This document shows, piece by piece, positions 1-8,627 of a DNA stretch of 64,000 bases. Source of the stretch: Shimia sp051201625 (GTDB lineage Bacteria; Pseudomonadota; Alphaproteobacteria; Rhodobacterales; Rhodobacteraceae); NCBI RefSeq assembly GCF_051201625.1, contig NZ_CP179203.1, forward strand, positions 2,790,001 to 2,854,000, written 5' to 3'. The translations under genes and the position numbers were made by a program. The notes under the pieces are model-generated. The model searched no databases. It worked only from the letters and a program-made list of their open reading frames with translations, and was not told the origin of the DNA. How positions within the stretch are numbered: the first letter of the stretch is position 1; the number at the start of each line of letters is the position of its first letter.

Positions 1-1582
1 TAATACCTCCTAGAATTGAGCCTAACACCGCCACAATCAGCACCAAAGGTGGGAACACAACGCGGATCACTTCATTTTTTGCTAGATAGCCGGCCGCATA
101 AACACACCCATAAATGGTTATCGCGAACGGAATAAGACACATCACAACACTAACACCAGCGCTGTTCGATGGAGCTATCAACAACATGTCGACCAATAAA
201 ACCGACACAATGCCAAAACCACCGATCAACAGGGGCTTTGTGCTGTCGAACGGACGGACACCACGCGCCATCACCAAGATTAGAGCCGCTATAATCATCA
301 GGATGGCTATTCCCGTACCGATAGGAGCTGCATTTTGCTCTTTCTCCGCAACACGCGTAGCAATTTCCTCTTCAGTTAGCTTAACACTCTGCTGAACACC
401 GCCAGCGTCTTCGATCGCAGCTGTTTCGGCAATCGCAGCGTCCCAAGCCTCCTGGCCATGCAATTCAATCATTGAAGCCTGACACTCTTCGCCAACATTG
501 GTTCGCAAAGACGCCCCCTGCCCAATATCAGTGTACGTGTCGACTTGAAGAGATTGGCTGCCGATGACTCCCAGGTTGGTCAACAAAAAGAAACCGCCGA
601 TGATCAAAACTGGCATGCCCAAGAACCAAGTGAACCAGCCAGCTTTAGTTATTGGCTCTGAATTCGTCGACCCCATTGCCACAGCCGGTGCCTTACTCGG
701 ATTCAGCAAAGCGTATCCAAAGGCATACAGCGCATAAAGCAGAGCAAGCATAACACCCGGCACAAGCGCTGCCTGAAACAGTGTTCCGACCGAAACTACT
801 GCTGGTTCACCAAGGTACGTCAATGCATCGGTACATCCCGCCGTTTGAGCTCGCGCCTCCTGCGCAGCAGAGTAAAGGTCACCCGCGAGCGTCCCCAGTA
901 AAACGATCACAATGGAAGGTGGAATAATCTGCCCCAACGTTCCTGATGCGGCAATCACACCAGTTGCAAGTTGTGGCGAGTAGCCATTTCGCAGCATTGT
1001 TGGCAGACTTAAAAGACCCATTGTAACAACGGTCGCACCCACAATCCCAGTTGATGCCGCGAGGAACGCTCCAACAACAACTACCGAAACCGCCAAGCCT
1101 CCAGGAAGAGGTCCAAAAACCCGTGCCATCGTCGTAAGTAAGTCATTGGCGATTTTGGATCGCTCAAGCGTGATACCCATCAGGACAAACATCAAAACCG
1201 CGAGCAGAGTTTCAATTGATTGACCTGCTAGAACCCGCTCGTTGATGCGATTGACAATGAACGACACATTTCGGTCCATCGCAACTTCCCAACCCCTTGG
1301 GAACACCGCTTCCGCTATCCTTGGCAATTCAGGATATCGGAATACCGAGATCGTATCAGCCTTAATACCTTGACTGAGTAAGTCAGCGTACATCGTTGAG
1401 TTTTTGTCGATGGCCTGGTGAATCAAAATCCCAGCACTGTCCAGCGCCGCAATAATTCCAAACGATATGATACCAGCACCGCCGATTGCAAACGCCACCG
1501 GAAAACCCGAGAGGATGCCTCCAAAAAGGCAGAGAAAGACGATAATCAGGCCTATTTCGACCCCATCAAGTCCAAACAACAT
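1..1582 (-). CDS. TRAP transporter large permease (DctM type, long form), C terminus cut by window edge
   Basis: The minus strand is open from ATG at 1582 (MLFGLDGVEIGLII) to the left edge, about 527 residues without a stop. It is strongly hydrophobic, with DctM-like stretches such as LPGGLAVSVVVVGAFLAA and GQIIPPSIVIVLLG. By family knowledge this is the membrane subunit that moves substrate with Na+/H+ in a tripartite TRAP importer. Two long hydrophilic inserts (about residues 50-120 and a second one around 330-410, rich in Glu, Ala and Gln) make it longer than ordinary DctM (about 430 residues) and resemble the 'mannitol/chloroaromatic' TRAP subgroup. It follows the small permease by 17 bp in the same operon. 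Confidence 0.9.
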   Translation of the reverse strand, partial: MLFGLDGVEIGLIIVFLCLFGGILSGFPVAFAIGGAGIISFGIIAALDSAGILIHQAIDKNSTMYADLLSQGIKADTISVFRYPELPRIAEAVFPRGWEVAMDRNVSFIVNRINERVLAGQSIETLLAVLMFVLMGITLERSKIANDLLTTMARVFGPLPGGLAVSVVVVGAFLAASTGIVGATVVTMGLLSLPTMLRNGYSPQLATGVIAASGTLGQIIPPSIVIVLLGTLAGDLYSAAQEARAQTAGCTDALTYLGEPAVVSVGTLFQAALVPGVMLALLYALYAFGYALLNPSKAPAVAMGSTNSEPITKAGWFTWFLGMPVLIIGGFFLLTNLGVIGSQSLQVDTYTDIGQGASLRTNVGEECQASMIELHGQEAWDAAIAETAAIEDAGGVQQSVKLTEEEIATRVAEKEQNAAPIGTGIAILMIIAALILVMARGVRPFDSTKPLLIGGFGIVSVLLVDMLLIAPSNSAGVSVVMCLIPFAITIYGCVYAAGYLAKNEVIRVVFPPLVLIVAVLGSILGGI

Positions 1583-1599
1583 CGTAACTGCCCCTTAAA

Positions 1600-2523
1600 T
1601 CAGTGTGTGCCTTCGAAGGCTTCTTCGCCCTCATCTAACGTATCGCGGACAAGATATTTGCCATCGCTGGAGACCCCTTCCTTACGTTCAAGGTACGAAC
1701 GCCAGAAAAACGCACAAGCGTGCAGGAACACCATTCCAGCGAACGCGACGAGGAGAATTTTAAACAGGAAGTAGGCCGTAAAGCCGTTCGGAGATGGCCC
1801 AATCAACTCTACATTCCAACGCATAGCCCGCGATTTTAGCAACAGACGCTCCAACGTGTCAGATGCAGAGGGCTTTGGTACTATCAGATGACGCCACATA
1901 AAGTACCAGCCGTACATCCAGACAAGTACCGACATAGGCATCATAAAGAAGATAGAACCAAACATGTCGATAGATTTTTTAGCGCGGTGCGATACTGCGG
2001 CATAGACAAGATCTACCCGCACGTGTCCACCTTGCACAAACGTGTAAGTAGCACAAAGCGCCACTACCAAAGCATTATAAAGTTTCAGTTCTTCGGCGTA
2101 CCAACTGATGTCAAAATGTAATGGGATACCAAAGCTGAACACAATGTCAGGTCGGGTAAAAATCCGCTGCATGAAAACAATAATTACTTGCTGTAGGACC
2201 ATTAGGAGACCGGCCCACGCAAAGAAACGTCCAGTGGTATTGGCAAAACCCTCTAGAACCCGCACGCAGGCCCACATGAAGCTATTTCGCCAGAGCCCGA
2301 TCGCCGTCACAATAAGAAAAATAGTGAACACCACAAAAAAGAGCTCGCCCGATCCTCCATAATATACAAAACGCATCACCGCTTCTTTATTGGACCAATC
2401 CAGCCAAAGCTGCGGATGAGAAATTGCAAAGCCAAAATTGTAAAAAGCCATCCCAATGTTCTGAATAGCCCACAAAAAACCGCTCATAAGAGCGTCGATG
2501 GTGGAACCGCCGTCGTCCTGCAT
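1600..2523 (-). CDS. TRAP transporter small permease (DctQ type, extended)
   Basis: A 307-residue, strongly hydrophobic protein between the binding protein and large permease genes. DctQ subunits usually have four membrane helices in 160-220 residues; this one carries an extra N-terminal part of roughly 85 residues with hydrophobic segments, then the typical DctQ core (for example NALVVALCATYTFVQGGHVRVDL, shown here only in part: TYTFVQGGHVRVDL). The long form fits the long large permease beside it. The C-terminal tail is charged and probably cytoplasmic. Function follows from position and topology rather than from catalytic motifs. Confidence 0.88.
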   Translation of the reverse strand: MQDDGGSTIDALMSGFLWAIQNIGMAFYNFGFAISHPQLWLDWSNKEAVMRFVYYGGSGELFFVVFTIFLIVTAIGLWRNSFMWACVRVLEGFANTTGRFFAWAGLLMVLQQVIIVFMQRIFTRPDIVFSFGIPLHFDISWYAEELKLYNALVVALCATYTFVQGGHVRVDLVYAAVSHRAKKSIDMFGSIFFMMPMSVLVWMYGWYFMWRHLIVPKPSASDTLERLLLKSRAMRWNVELIGPSPNGFTAYFLFKILLVAFAGMVFLHACAFFWRSYLERKEGVSSDGKYLVRDTLDEGEEAFEGTH

Positions 2524-2590
2524 CGTTTCCCCCTAAGAAAGCACAAGCCACGCGAAGTCTCTAACGAACTTCGTCTAAGCCTTAAAGTAT

Positions 2591-2611
2591 GGGCCCCGGA
2601 TTCCGGAGCCC
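2591..2611 (-). promoter_or_regulatory. Intercistronic stem-loop after the TRAP binding-protein gene
   Basis: On the minus strand GGGCTCCGGA pairs with TCCGGGGCCC (one G-T pair) around almost no loop, 22 bp after the binding-protein stop codon and before the dctQ-type gene. There is no T-tract, so it is more likely an mRNA-stabilising or partial attenuator element than a full terminator. Such elements can raise binding protein over permease. A similar hairpin sits at the same place in the second TRAP operon (24076-24111). Confidence 0.6.
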
Positions 2612-2632
2612 ACGTTAGATTCAGATTTCTAT

Positions 2633-3715
2633 TTAGCCGCCCAAGACGCGGATGCGCTGCTGAACGTAATAACCGTCCGATTTGTTGATCCAACTTGCTG
2701 AATTGGCAAGCGATGTTTCAAACGAACCGCGGATCTCAGCAAAAATCTCGTCGCCCATGTTTTCGTCCATAACGTCTGCCGACGCTCTGCCGAATGCATC
2801 CCAAACGTCATCTGAGAATTGCAGGGTTTTGACTCCCTGTGCCTGCAGTCGGGCCAGAGCGGCACCGTTATTGGCCAAGGTCTCCGACAGTTGGATATGC
2901 GTGGTCGCCATCGATGCGTACCGCATGATTGCTTTGTGCTGGTCGCTCAGCTCATTCCAAACGTCAAGGTTCATATTGGCAGCTAGTGCAGAACCTGGTT
3001 CATGGAAGCCAGCAGTATAGTAAATCTTGGCGACTTCCTGAAAGCCGGCTCGCTCGTCAGCCATCGGGCCAACCCACTCCAAACCGTCCAAAGCGCCAGA
3101 AGAAAGCGCCTGATACAGCTCACCACCCGGGATGTTTTGCACAGAGGCACCCAGTTTCCCGAGAACCTTGCCGCCTAGACCTGGCATACGGAACTTTAGA
3201 CCGTTGAAGTCTGCCGCTGAGTTAATCTCTTTCCGGAACCATCCGCCAGACTGTGAACCCGAATTACCAGCCAACAAACCTTTGAGGTTGAAAATTTCAC
3301 CTAATTTGTCGTGAAGCTGCTCGCCACCGCCATGATAGTACCAGTTAGTGACTTCCTGCGCAGTGCCACCGAACGGAACGGCCGTAAAATAGGCATAGCC
3401 CGGATGTTGACCAATAAAGTAATAGTCAGCCGAGTGGTACATGTCTGCCTGGCCTGACGATACGGCGTCAAACACTTCAAGCGCACCCACAAGCTCTCCC
3501 GGTGCTTTTTTGTCGATGGTCAGCGAACCACCTGACATTTCTGCTACCATAGTTTGCAGGTATGTAGCTGCGTCATCTAGAACAGCAAAGCCACGTGGCC
3601 ACGACTGCACCATGGTGAGAACACGATTGCCCTGCGCGTAAGCCGGTGCTGCCAAAGTGCCAGCTGCAGCTGCGCCGCCTATAGCAGAGGTTTTTAAAAA
3701 AGAACGACGATCCAT
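2633..3715 (-). CDS. TRAP transporter substrate-binding protein, TakP-like (2-oxo acid/lactate type), Tat-exported
   Basis: 360 residues. The N terminus MDRRSFLKTSAIGG is a twin-arginine signal, with likely cleavage after APAYAQ (near residue 28). The mature part contains GGWFRKEIN and ALDGLEWVGP, the segments that carry the ligand-binding Arg and Glu-Trp in the TakP family of TRAP binding proteins, which bind 2-oxo acids or lactate together with a cation. The ligand is therefore inferred as a small 2-oxo or hydroxy acid. First gene of a minus-strand operon with the two permease genes; a good GGAAG-like ribosome site precedes ATG 3715. Divergent from a two-component system. Confidence 0.9.
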   Translation of the reverse strand: MDRRSFLKTSAIGGAAAAGTLAAPAYAQGNRVLTMVQSWPRGFAVLDDAATYLQTMVAEMSGGSLTIDKKAPGELVGALEVFDAVSSGQADMYHSADYYFIGQHPGYAYFTAVPFGGTAQEVTNWYYHGGGEQLHDKLGEIFNLKGLLAGNSGSQSGGWFRKEINSAADFNGLKFRMPGLGGKVLGKLGASVQNIPGGELYQALSSGALDGLEWVGPMADERAGFQEVAKIYYTAGFHEPGSALAANMNLDVWNELSDQHKAIMRYASMATTHIQLSETLANNGAALARLQAQGVKTLQFSDDVWDAFGRASADVMDENMGDEIFAEIRGSFETSLANSASWINKSDGYYVQQRIRVLGG

Positions 3716-3825
3716 GCGGTACTTCCTCCCAGAATTGGTTCAGTCCGACACGCCCAAAGGCGAACGGACGGATCGTTGCAAGTAAAGCAGAGCGTAGTCC
3801 TGCCCATGAGATCTGGAAATACCAA

Positions 3826-3839
3826 GTACTACGTAATAC
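3826..3839. promoter_or_regulatory. Imperfect palindrome with TACGTA core in the divergent TRAP / two-component intergenic region
   Basis: GTACTACGTAATAC is symmetric except at positions 4 and 11 and has a perfect TACGTA core. It lies 111 bp before the binding-protein start (3715) and 123 bp before the kinase start (3962). NarL/FixJ-type regulators commonly bind short dyads like this, so it is a candidate site for the neighbouring regulator. Binding is inference only. Confidence 0.35.
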
Positions 3840-3961
3840 GCCAGACTCATGGTCGATTTTCCCAATAAATCCACAAAAATAATTGTATCGATCAGTTTGA
3901 AACCAAAAATTTTGTGAAATCATTACTATGATTCGTGATGATTCCAGACTAACGAATCACT

Positions 3962-5389
3962 ATGGATTATTTCTTATCCCGCTTGCGCTTGTCATATGGA
4001 CACAAACTATTTCTTTTAGCCACTGTACCGCTGATCCTAGCTGTAGCAGCTATTTCCGTATTGGTAGCTAACCAGTCGCGACAACTGGCCGATAGAGAAA
4101 TTGCAACCTTAGAGACACAACTAATCGAAGCCAAAAAAGCCGAATTGCACAACTATGTCACGCAGGCGCGAAATGGGTTTTATTATGTCTACGGCAGCGC
4201 ACCGCCAGATGACGAAGACGCAAAAAAACAGGTAATGCAAATCCTTGCCGCAATGATCTACGGCGACGAGGGTTTTTTCTTCGTTTACGACTACGAAGGA
4301 AACAACCTAGTGAGTCCCCGCCAGACTGAGATGATCAATAAAAACTGGTCGGGCCTTACAGACAGCGAGGGTACGCCAGTGGTCGATGAATTGATTGCAA
4401 TTGCTCGCCAAGGTGCAGGTTATCACAGCTATCTTTGGCCCAAGCCTTCAACCGGCGAAGAAGCAGATATGATCACCTACGTCACCTCCTTTCCCAGTTG
4501 GCGTTGGGCTGTTGGGACAGGTGTTTACATTGATGATGTGTTGGTTACGATCGCAAAAGCGCGGGCGGATGTCTCAGCGCGTGTACGCCAAACATCTCTT
4601 TACATCCTTGGAATTACAGTAGCTGCTCTGGTCCTCGTATTTCTGTCTGGCATGGTTATTACCGTGCGGGAACGCCGGCTAGCTGACGCAAAACTTAAGG
4701 CGCTCACTCAAAGAGTGTTCGATGCACAAGAGGAGGAGCGCGGTCGCGTCGCCCGAGAGCTTCATGATGGAATTAGCCAGCTGCTTGTGGGCGTGCGCTA
4801 TGCATTAGACTCCGCCCGTCGGCGCTTCAGTAATAGAGACAACCGCGCCTCAGATATGTTAGACAAGGGGATTGATCACCTATCCGGCGCAATTCAAGAG
4901 GTTCGCCGGATCAGTCGGGATCTGCGACCGGGCGTGCTGGACGATCTTGGTTTAGGGCCCGCCATCAAAGCCTTAGCTGATGATTTTGCGACAAGGACTG
5001 GAATTACGACAGACTTTAAAACTGTAGTCTTCCGAAACCGTTTGGATCAAAATGCCAAAATAGCACTTTACAGGATCGCTCAGGAAGCCCTAACAAACAT
5101 TGAGCGCCATGCGAACGCTACGGACGTCTCTATCGACGTCCGCGGCCATCAGCGAGGTGCAACGCTCAGAATTTCTGACAATGGTGGTGGTATCCCCATA
5201 GACCGTAACGGAAATACCCGCAGTGGGCTGGGTCTGCGCAACATGCAAGAACGTGTAGAGCAACTAGATGGATCACTGCGCATTATGTCCAACCGCACAG
5301 GAACAGTGATTGTGGCTGATGTACCTCTTAGCCACATGCTTACACCACAAGAAGATCCCCCCTCCAAACGCAAAAAGGCCAGCGCATGA
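3962..5389 (+). CDS. Sensor histidine kinase with periplasmic single-Cache domain (NarX/HisKA_3 type)
   Basis: 475 residues. A membrane helix near residues 15-36 and another near 212-233 flank a periplasmic region with single-Cache features (GDEGFFFVYDYEG, then SFPSWRWAVGTGVYIDD). The cytoplasmic part has the HisKA_3 phospho-acceptor motif RELHDGISQLL with His268, followed by an HATPase domain (ALYRIAQEALTNIERHA, SDNGGGI, GLGLRNMQERV). Cache sensors of this build often bind small organic acids. Overlaps the regulator gene by 4 bp (ATGA) and is divergent from the TakP-like TRAP operon, so it probably senses that transporter's substrate. Confidence 0.92.
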   Translation: MDYFLSRLRLSYGHKLFLLATVPLILAVAAISVLVANQSRQLADREIATLETQLIEAKKAELHNYVTQARNGFYYVYGSAPPDDEDAKKQVMQILAAMIYGDEGFFFVYDYEGNNLVSPRQTEMINKNWSGLTDSEGTPVVDELIAIARQGAGYHSYLWPKPSTGEEADMITYVTSFPSWRWAVGTGVYIDDVLVTIAKARADVSARVRQTSLYILGITVAALVLVFLSGMVITVRERRLADAKLKALTQRVFDAQEEERGRVARELHDGISQLLVGVRYALDSARRRFSNRDNRASDMLDKGIDHLSGAIQEVRRISRDLRPGVLDDLGLGPAIKALADDFATRTGITTDFKTVVFRNRLDQNAKIALYRIAQEALTNIERHANATDVSIDVRGHQRGATLRISDNGGGIPIDRNGNTRSGLGLRNMQERVEQLDGSLRIMSNRTGTVIVADVPLSHMLTPQEDPPSKRKKASA

Positions 5390-6033
5390 GGATTAATTCT
5401 GTTAAAGTTGCGATCGTTGACGATCATCCAATGGTTGCTGAGGGTATCCAATCACTTCTGGAAAACTTCGATGATATCACCGTCGTGGGAACCGTCACAA
5501 ACGGACGGGAGGCGGTCGATACCCTGCCCGAGCTCAAACCAGACGTAATCCTGATGGATCTGAACATGCCTGAAATTGGTGGGCTAGCGGCAACGGAAAT
5601 GCTTCTCGAACGCGATCCAGATCTGCGCATTTTGGTTCTGTCTATGCATGACAGCCCAGAGTACATCTCAACAGCACTGAGTCATGGCGCAATGGGCTAC
5701 ATACTGAAAGATGTTCAAACTGACGAGATCAAAATCGCTATAGATGCGGTAATGAAAGGCCAAAAGTACCTTTGTACCGGAGCACGCGGCTCTATTGAAC
5801 CACCGGAAGGTGATGCCCGGGAGCAACTTACCAGCCGCGAGCAAACTGTGCTGCTTCAATTAGCACAAGGAAAATCGAACAAAGAGGTAGCGCAAATTCT
5901 CTATATCTCTGTGCGCACTGTCGAAACTCACAGAAAAAATATCAAACGAAAACTCGGCATCTCCTCAACGGCTGGCCTTACCCGGTACGCAATGGAACAT
6001 GGTGTGTTGCAGGGGACTGGCGTTAGGCTCTAA
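5386..6033 (+). CDS. NarL/FixJ-family response regulator (LuxR-type HTH)
   Basis: 215 residues. The N-terminal receiver has the acidic pocket VDDHP and the phospho-acceptor Asp58 in ILMDLNMP, with the conserved Lys in GYILKDV. The C-terminal LuxR-type HTH runs from LTSREQTVLLQLAQGKSNKE to VRTVETHRKNIKRKLG. Translationally coupled to the kinase gene (ATGA overlap). By context it is the cognate regulator and the likely activator of the divergent TRAP operon. Confidence 0.94.
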   Translation: MRINSVKVAIVDDHPMVAEGIQSLLENFDDITVVGTVTNGREAVDTLPELKPDVILMDLNMPEIGGLAATEMLLERDPDLRILVLSMHDSPEYISTALSHGAMGYILKDVQTDEIKIAIDAVMKGQKYLCTGARGSIEPPEGDAREQLTSREQTVLLQLAQGKSNKEVAQILYISVRTVETHRKNIKRKLGISSTAGLTRYAMEHGVLQGTGVRL

Positions 6034-6129
6034 CGCGCACCAATTTTAAAAAACTCACTAGGGGCAAACGGTGAAATGCAGATACCTAGTCAAACAGTGG
6101 CGTAAAGAAATCAATTAGCAGGCACAATT

Positions 6130-7248
6130 CTACTTAGCTGTGTCACTCGCATTGATCTCTTCAGCCCTTTTTTCAACCTGTTCAACGATATGGTCCACCA
6201 TTTCGTCGTTAGATAGCTTGTGGCTTTGTTTTCCTGCAAGATAGACCATCCCTGAACCTGCTCCACCACCAGTAAAGCCCACATCCGTCATGAGTGCTTC
6301 GCCTGGTCCGTTTACCACACACCCGATGATGCTTAGGCTCATAGGTGTGTGTATGTGTGCCAGCCGTATTTCCAGAGCCTCCACCGTTTTGATCACGTCA
6401 AATCCCTGACGCGCGCAGCTAGGGCAGGAAATGATATTAACACCCCGATGGCGCAGCCCAAGTGATTTAAGGATTTCAAAGCCGACTTTAACCTCTTCGA
6501 CGGGATCGGCACTCAAGCTAACGCGAAGCGTGTCGCCAACGCCCATCCATAGCAACTGACCCAGTCCAATTGACGACTTGATCGTGCCGCTCACAAAGCC
6601 GCCCGCCTCGGTGATACCAAGGTGAATTGGCGCATCCGTGGCCTCGGCGAGCATCTGATAGGCAGCAGCAGACATAAAAACATCCGATGCTTTCACGCTG
6701 ATCTTGAAATCGTGAAAGTCATTGTCTTCCAGAATTTTAATATGCTCCAGGCCGCTCTCGACCATCGCATCGGGGCACGGCTCACCGTATTTTTCCAACA
6801 AGTGCTTTTCTAACGAACCGGCATTTACCCCGATACGTATCGAGCATCCATGATCTTTAGCCGCCTTAATAACCTCACGTACACGTTTTTGATCACCGAT
6901 GTTTCCGGGGTTTATCCGCAAACATGCGGCGCCCGCCTCTGCCGCCTCAATCGCACGCTTATAATGAAAATGAATATCTGCCACGATGGGCACGGGGCTA
7001 TCTTTGACAATGTGTTTTAATGCCGAAGTCGCAGCCTGATCCGGGGTAGAAACCCTAACTATGTCTGCACCAGCCTCTGCCGCAGCGAGCACCTGCCCAA
7101 GCGTTGCCTTTACATCACCACTATCCGTGTTTGTCATAGTCTGTACGGCGATGGGCGCGTCACCACCGACAGGGACGTTACCAACCATAATTTGCCGGGA
7201 TTTGCGACGTTCAATATTGCGCCAAGGTCTAATGTTATTGATGGACAT
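6130..7248 (-). CDS. ispG: 4-hydroxy-3-methylbut-2-en-1-yl diphosphate synthase (IspG/GcpE)
   Basis: 372 residues, the usual bacterial length. Catalyses the reductive ring opening of MEcPP to HMBPP in the non-mevalonate isoprenoid pathway, using a 4Fe-4S cluster. The cluster ligands are visible: Cys275 and Cys278 in SCPSCARQG, Cys310 in IIGCVVNGPGEA and Glu317. The N-terminal TIM-barrel motif VQTMTNTDSGD is intact. Downstream of the RodZ-like gene on the same strand, 79 bp away; rodZ and ispG are also neighbours in E. coli, so the adjacency is old. Confidence 0.97.
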   Translation of the reverse strand: MSINNIRPWRNIERRKSRQIMVGNVPVGGDAPIAVQTMTNTDSGDVKATLGQVLAAAEAGADIVRVSTPDQAATSALKHIVKDSPVPIVADIHFHYKRAIEAAEAGAACLRINPGNIGDQKRVREVIKAAKDHGCSIRIGVNAGSLEKHLLEKYGEPCPDAMVESGLEHIKILEDNDFHDFKISVKASDVFMSAAAYQMLAEATDAPIHLGITEAGGFVSGTIKSSIGLGQLLWMGVGDTLRVSLSADPVEEVKVGFEILKSLGLRHRGVNIISCPSCARQGFDVIKTVEALEIRLAHIHTPMSLSIIGCVVNGPGEALMTDVGFTGGGAGSGMVYLAGKQSHKLSNDEMVDHIVEQVEKRAEEINASDTAK

Positions 7249-7327
7249 AGATGATTTCTCGCCACTGCGTTTTAGGCGAAGTTAGTCTTTGTCCTCTTCG
7301 GGGGCAATGCATCAGTTGGATTTGGGA

Positions 7328-8515
7328 TCAATCTCGTGAAATCAAGATATTTTGAGCAGCGGCTAATGCCACAATTCGAGCCAGCTCCGGATCCCCATCC
7401 AGATCTGCTATCTCAAAATTTTCTTCAAGCGAGACCGTGTCAAGCGCCAGATCGCGCACGGTGTTCGTACCGGTTCCAGCGGGGCCGTACAAAGCGCCAT
7501 TGACCTTGAAATATATCGAACCTGACATCCCCGCTCGAAGCGTAGGTGGCGCTTCAGTTGAAGGCAAAACGTATTCCTCGCCTGCATCTAAGATTTTTTC
7601 CAAAAGGATATTGCCCTCTGCCGAGCGCACGCGCACCCAAGCGGGACGCACCGCCATCAAAACCACTTCGGGAGCTGCGTCAGCAACAACCTTTGGAGAT
7701 AGCGGCGTACGAGCAGGCGGTTTATTAAGGGAAATTACAGGCCTGTCAGCCGTAAAAACACCAATACTGTCGGGATCAAGCAGAGAAATTGGTGCGTCGC
7801 GAGCGATCAATACCGGCACGTCTAGCGCCTTAGGGCGGTAAAGTCTGTCCAGCGCATCATTCGGCGGTGAGAACACCCCAGCGCTCGCAGCTGTCTCTTC
7901 CGCCTTCTCCGAGATCGCGGCATCAACTGGATCAAGATCGGAGAGCACCACCGGTTTCTGCTCAACTGGCGCCAAAGTCACTCGCTGGATCTCGTTCAAC
8001 ACGCTCCATGCTCCGTAACCTATCGCCGCAATCAACAAAACTAAAACCAATGACGAGCCGATGGCTCGCGGCTCAATTCGTGACAGTATGGAATCTTGGG
8101 CTGGTGTGAACGGCAAGTTCGGTGACGAGAACGGGTCGTTCCCTATCGATGCTAACCTAGGTTCAACTTTTCGGATAGTCGAAGCTTCTGCTGACATACC
8201 GTGCGCAGTTACAAAGCCACTCTCTGCGCAAAAATCTTCGAATGCTTCTTCAGCATCCATACCAAGATAACGGGCATAGGACCGCACGTAACCGGGAATA
8301 AAGCCAGGCGTTTCGAAAGCTGTTGGATCACAATTTTCAATCGCAGCAATGTATGAAGCTCGGATACGCAACTCACGCTGAACGTCTAGCAAGGATTTAC
8401 TGAGGGTCGCTCGCTCGCCCCGCATCACGTCACCGAGACGCAGGTCATAGTCATCGTAACCCTTCGGTCTTTCGACTGAGGTTTCGGTTTTGCGCTGTTT
8501 CTTGCGCCCGATCAT
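7328..8515 (-). CDS. RodZ-like helix-turn-helix membrane protein (HTH_25 plus DUF4115)
   Basis: 395 residues. The N-terminal cytoplasmic part (about 22-100) is a RodZ/Xre-type HTH (LRLGDVMRGERATLSKSLLD and RASYIAAIE). One membrane helix lies at about 151-173 (IGSSLVLVLLIAAIGYGAWS). The periplasmic C terminus has the DUF4115 pattern (WVRVRSAEGNILLEKILDAGEEY). RodZ links MreB to the elongation complex and affects cell shape. Sequence similarity to RodZ proper is limited, so the name is kept loose. Next to ispG, as in many proteobacteria. Confidence 0.85.
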   Translation of the reverse strand: MIGRKKQRKTETSVERPKGYDDYDLRLGDVMRGERATLSKSLLDVQRELRIRASYIAAIENCDPTAFETPGFIPGYVRSYARYLGMDAEEAFEDFCAESGFVTAHGMSAEASTIRKVEPRLASIGNDPFSSPNLPFTPAQDSILSRIEPRAIGSSLVLVLLIAAIGYGAWSVLNEIQRVTLAPVEQKPVVLSDLDPVDAAISEKAEETAASAGVFSPPNDALDRLYRPKALDVPVLIARDAPISLLDPDSIGVFTADRPVISLNKPPARTPLSPKVVADAAPEVVLMAVRPAWVRVRSAEGNILLEKILDAGEEYVLPSTEAPPTLRAGMSGSIYFKVNGALYGPAGTGTNTVRDLALDTVSLEENFEIADLDGDPELARIVALAAAQNILISRD

Positions 8516-8627
8516 ACCATTCGCCCCAAGTTACACGCCGATCCGCCATCACAGCACGATTCGGATCAGTCTCTTTGTTGTGCCTTTTGTAACACAAGGC
8601 AACGACAATTGCACATCGGGAAGCGCG

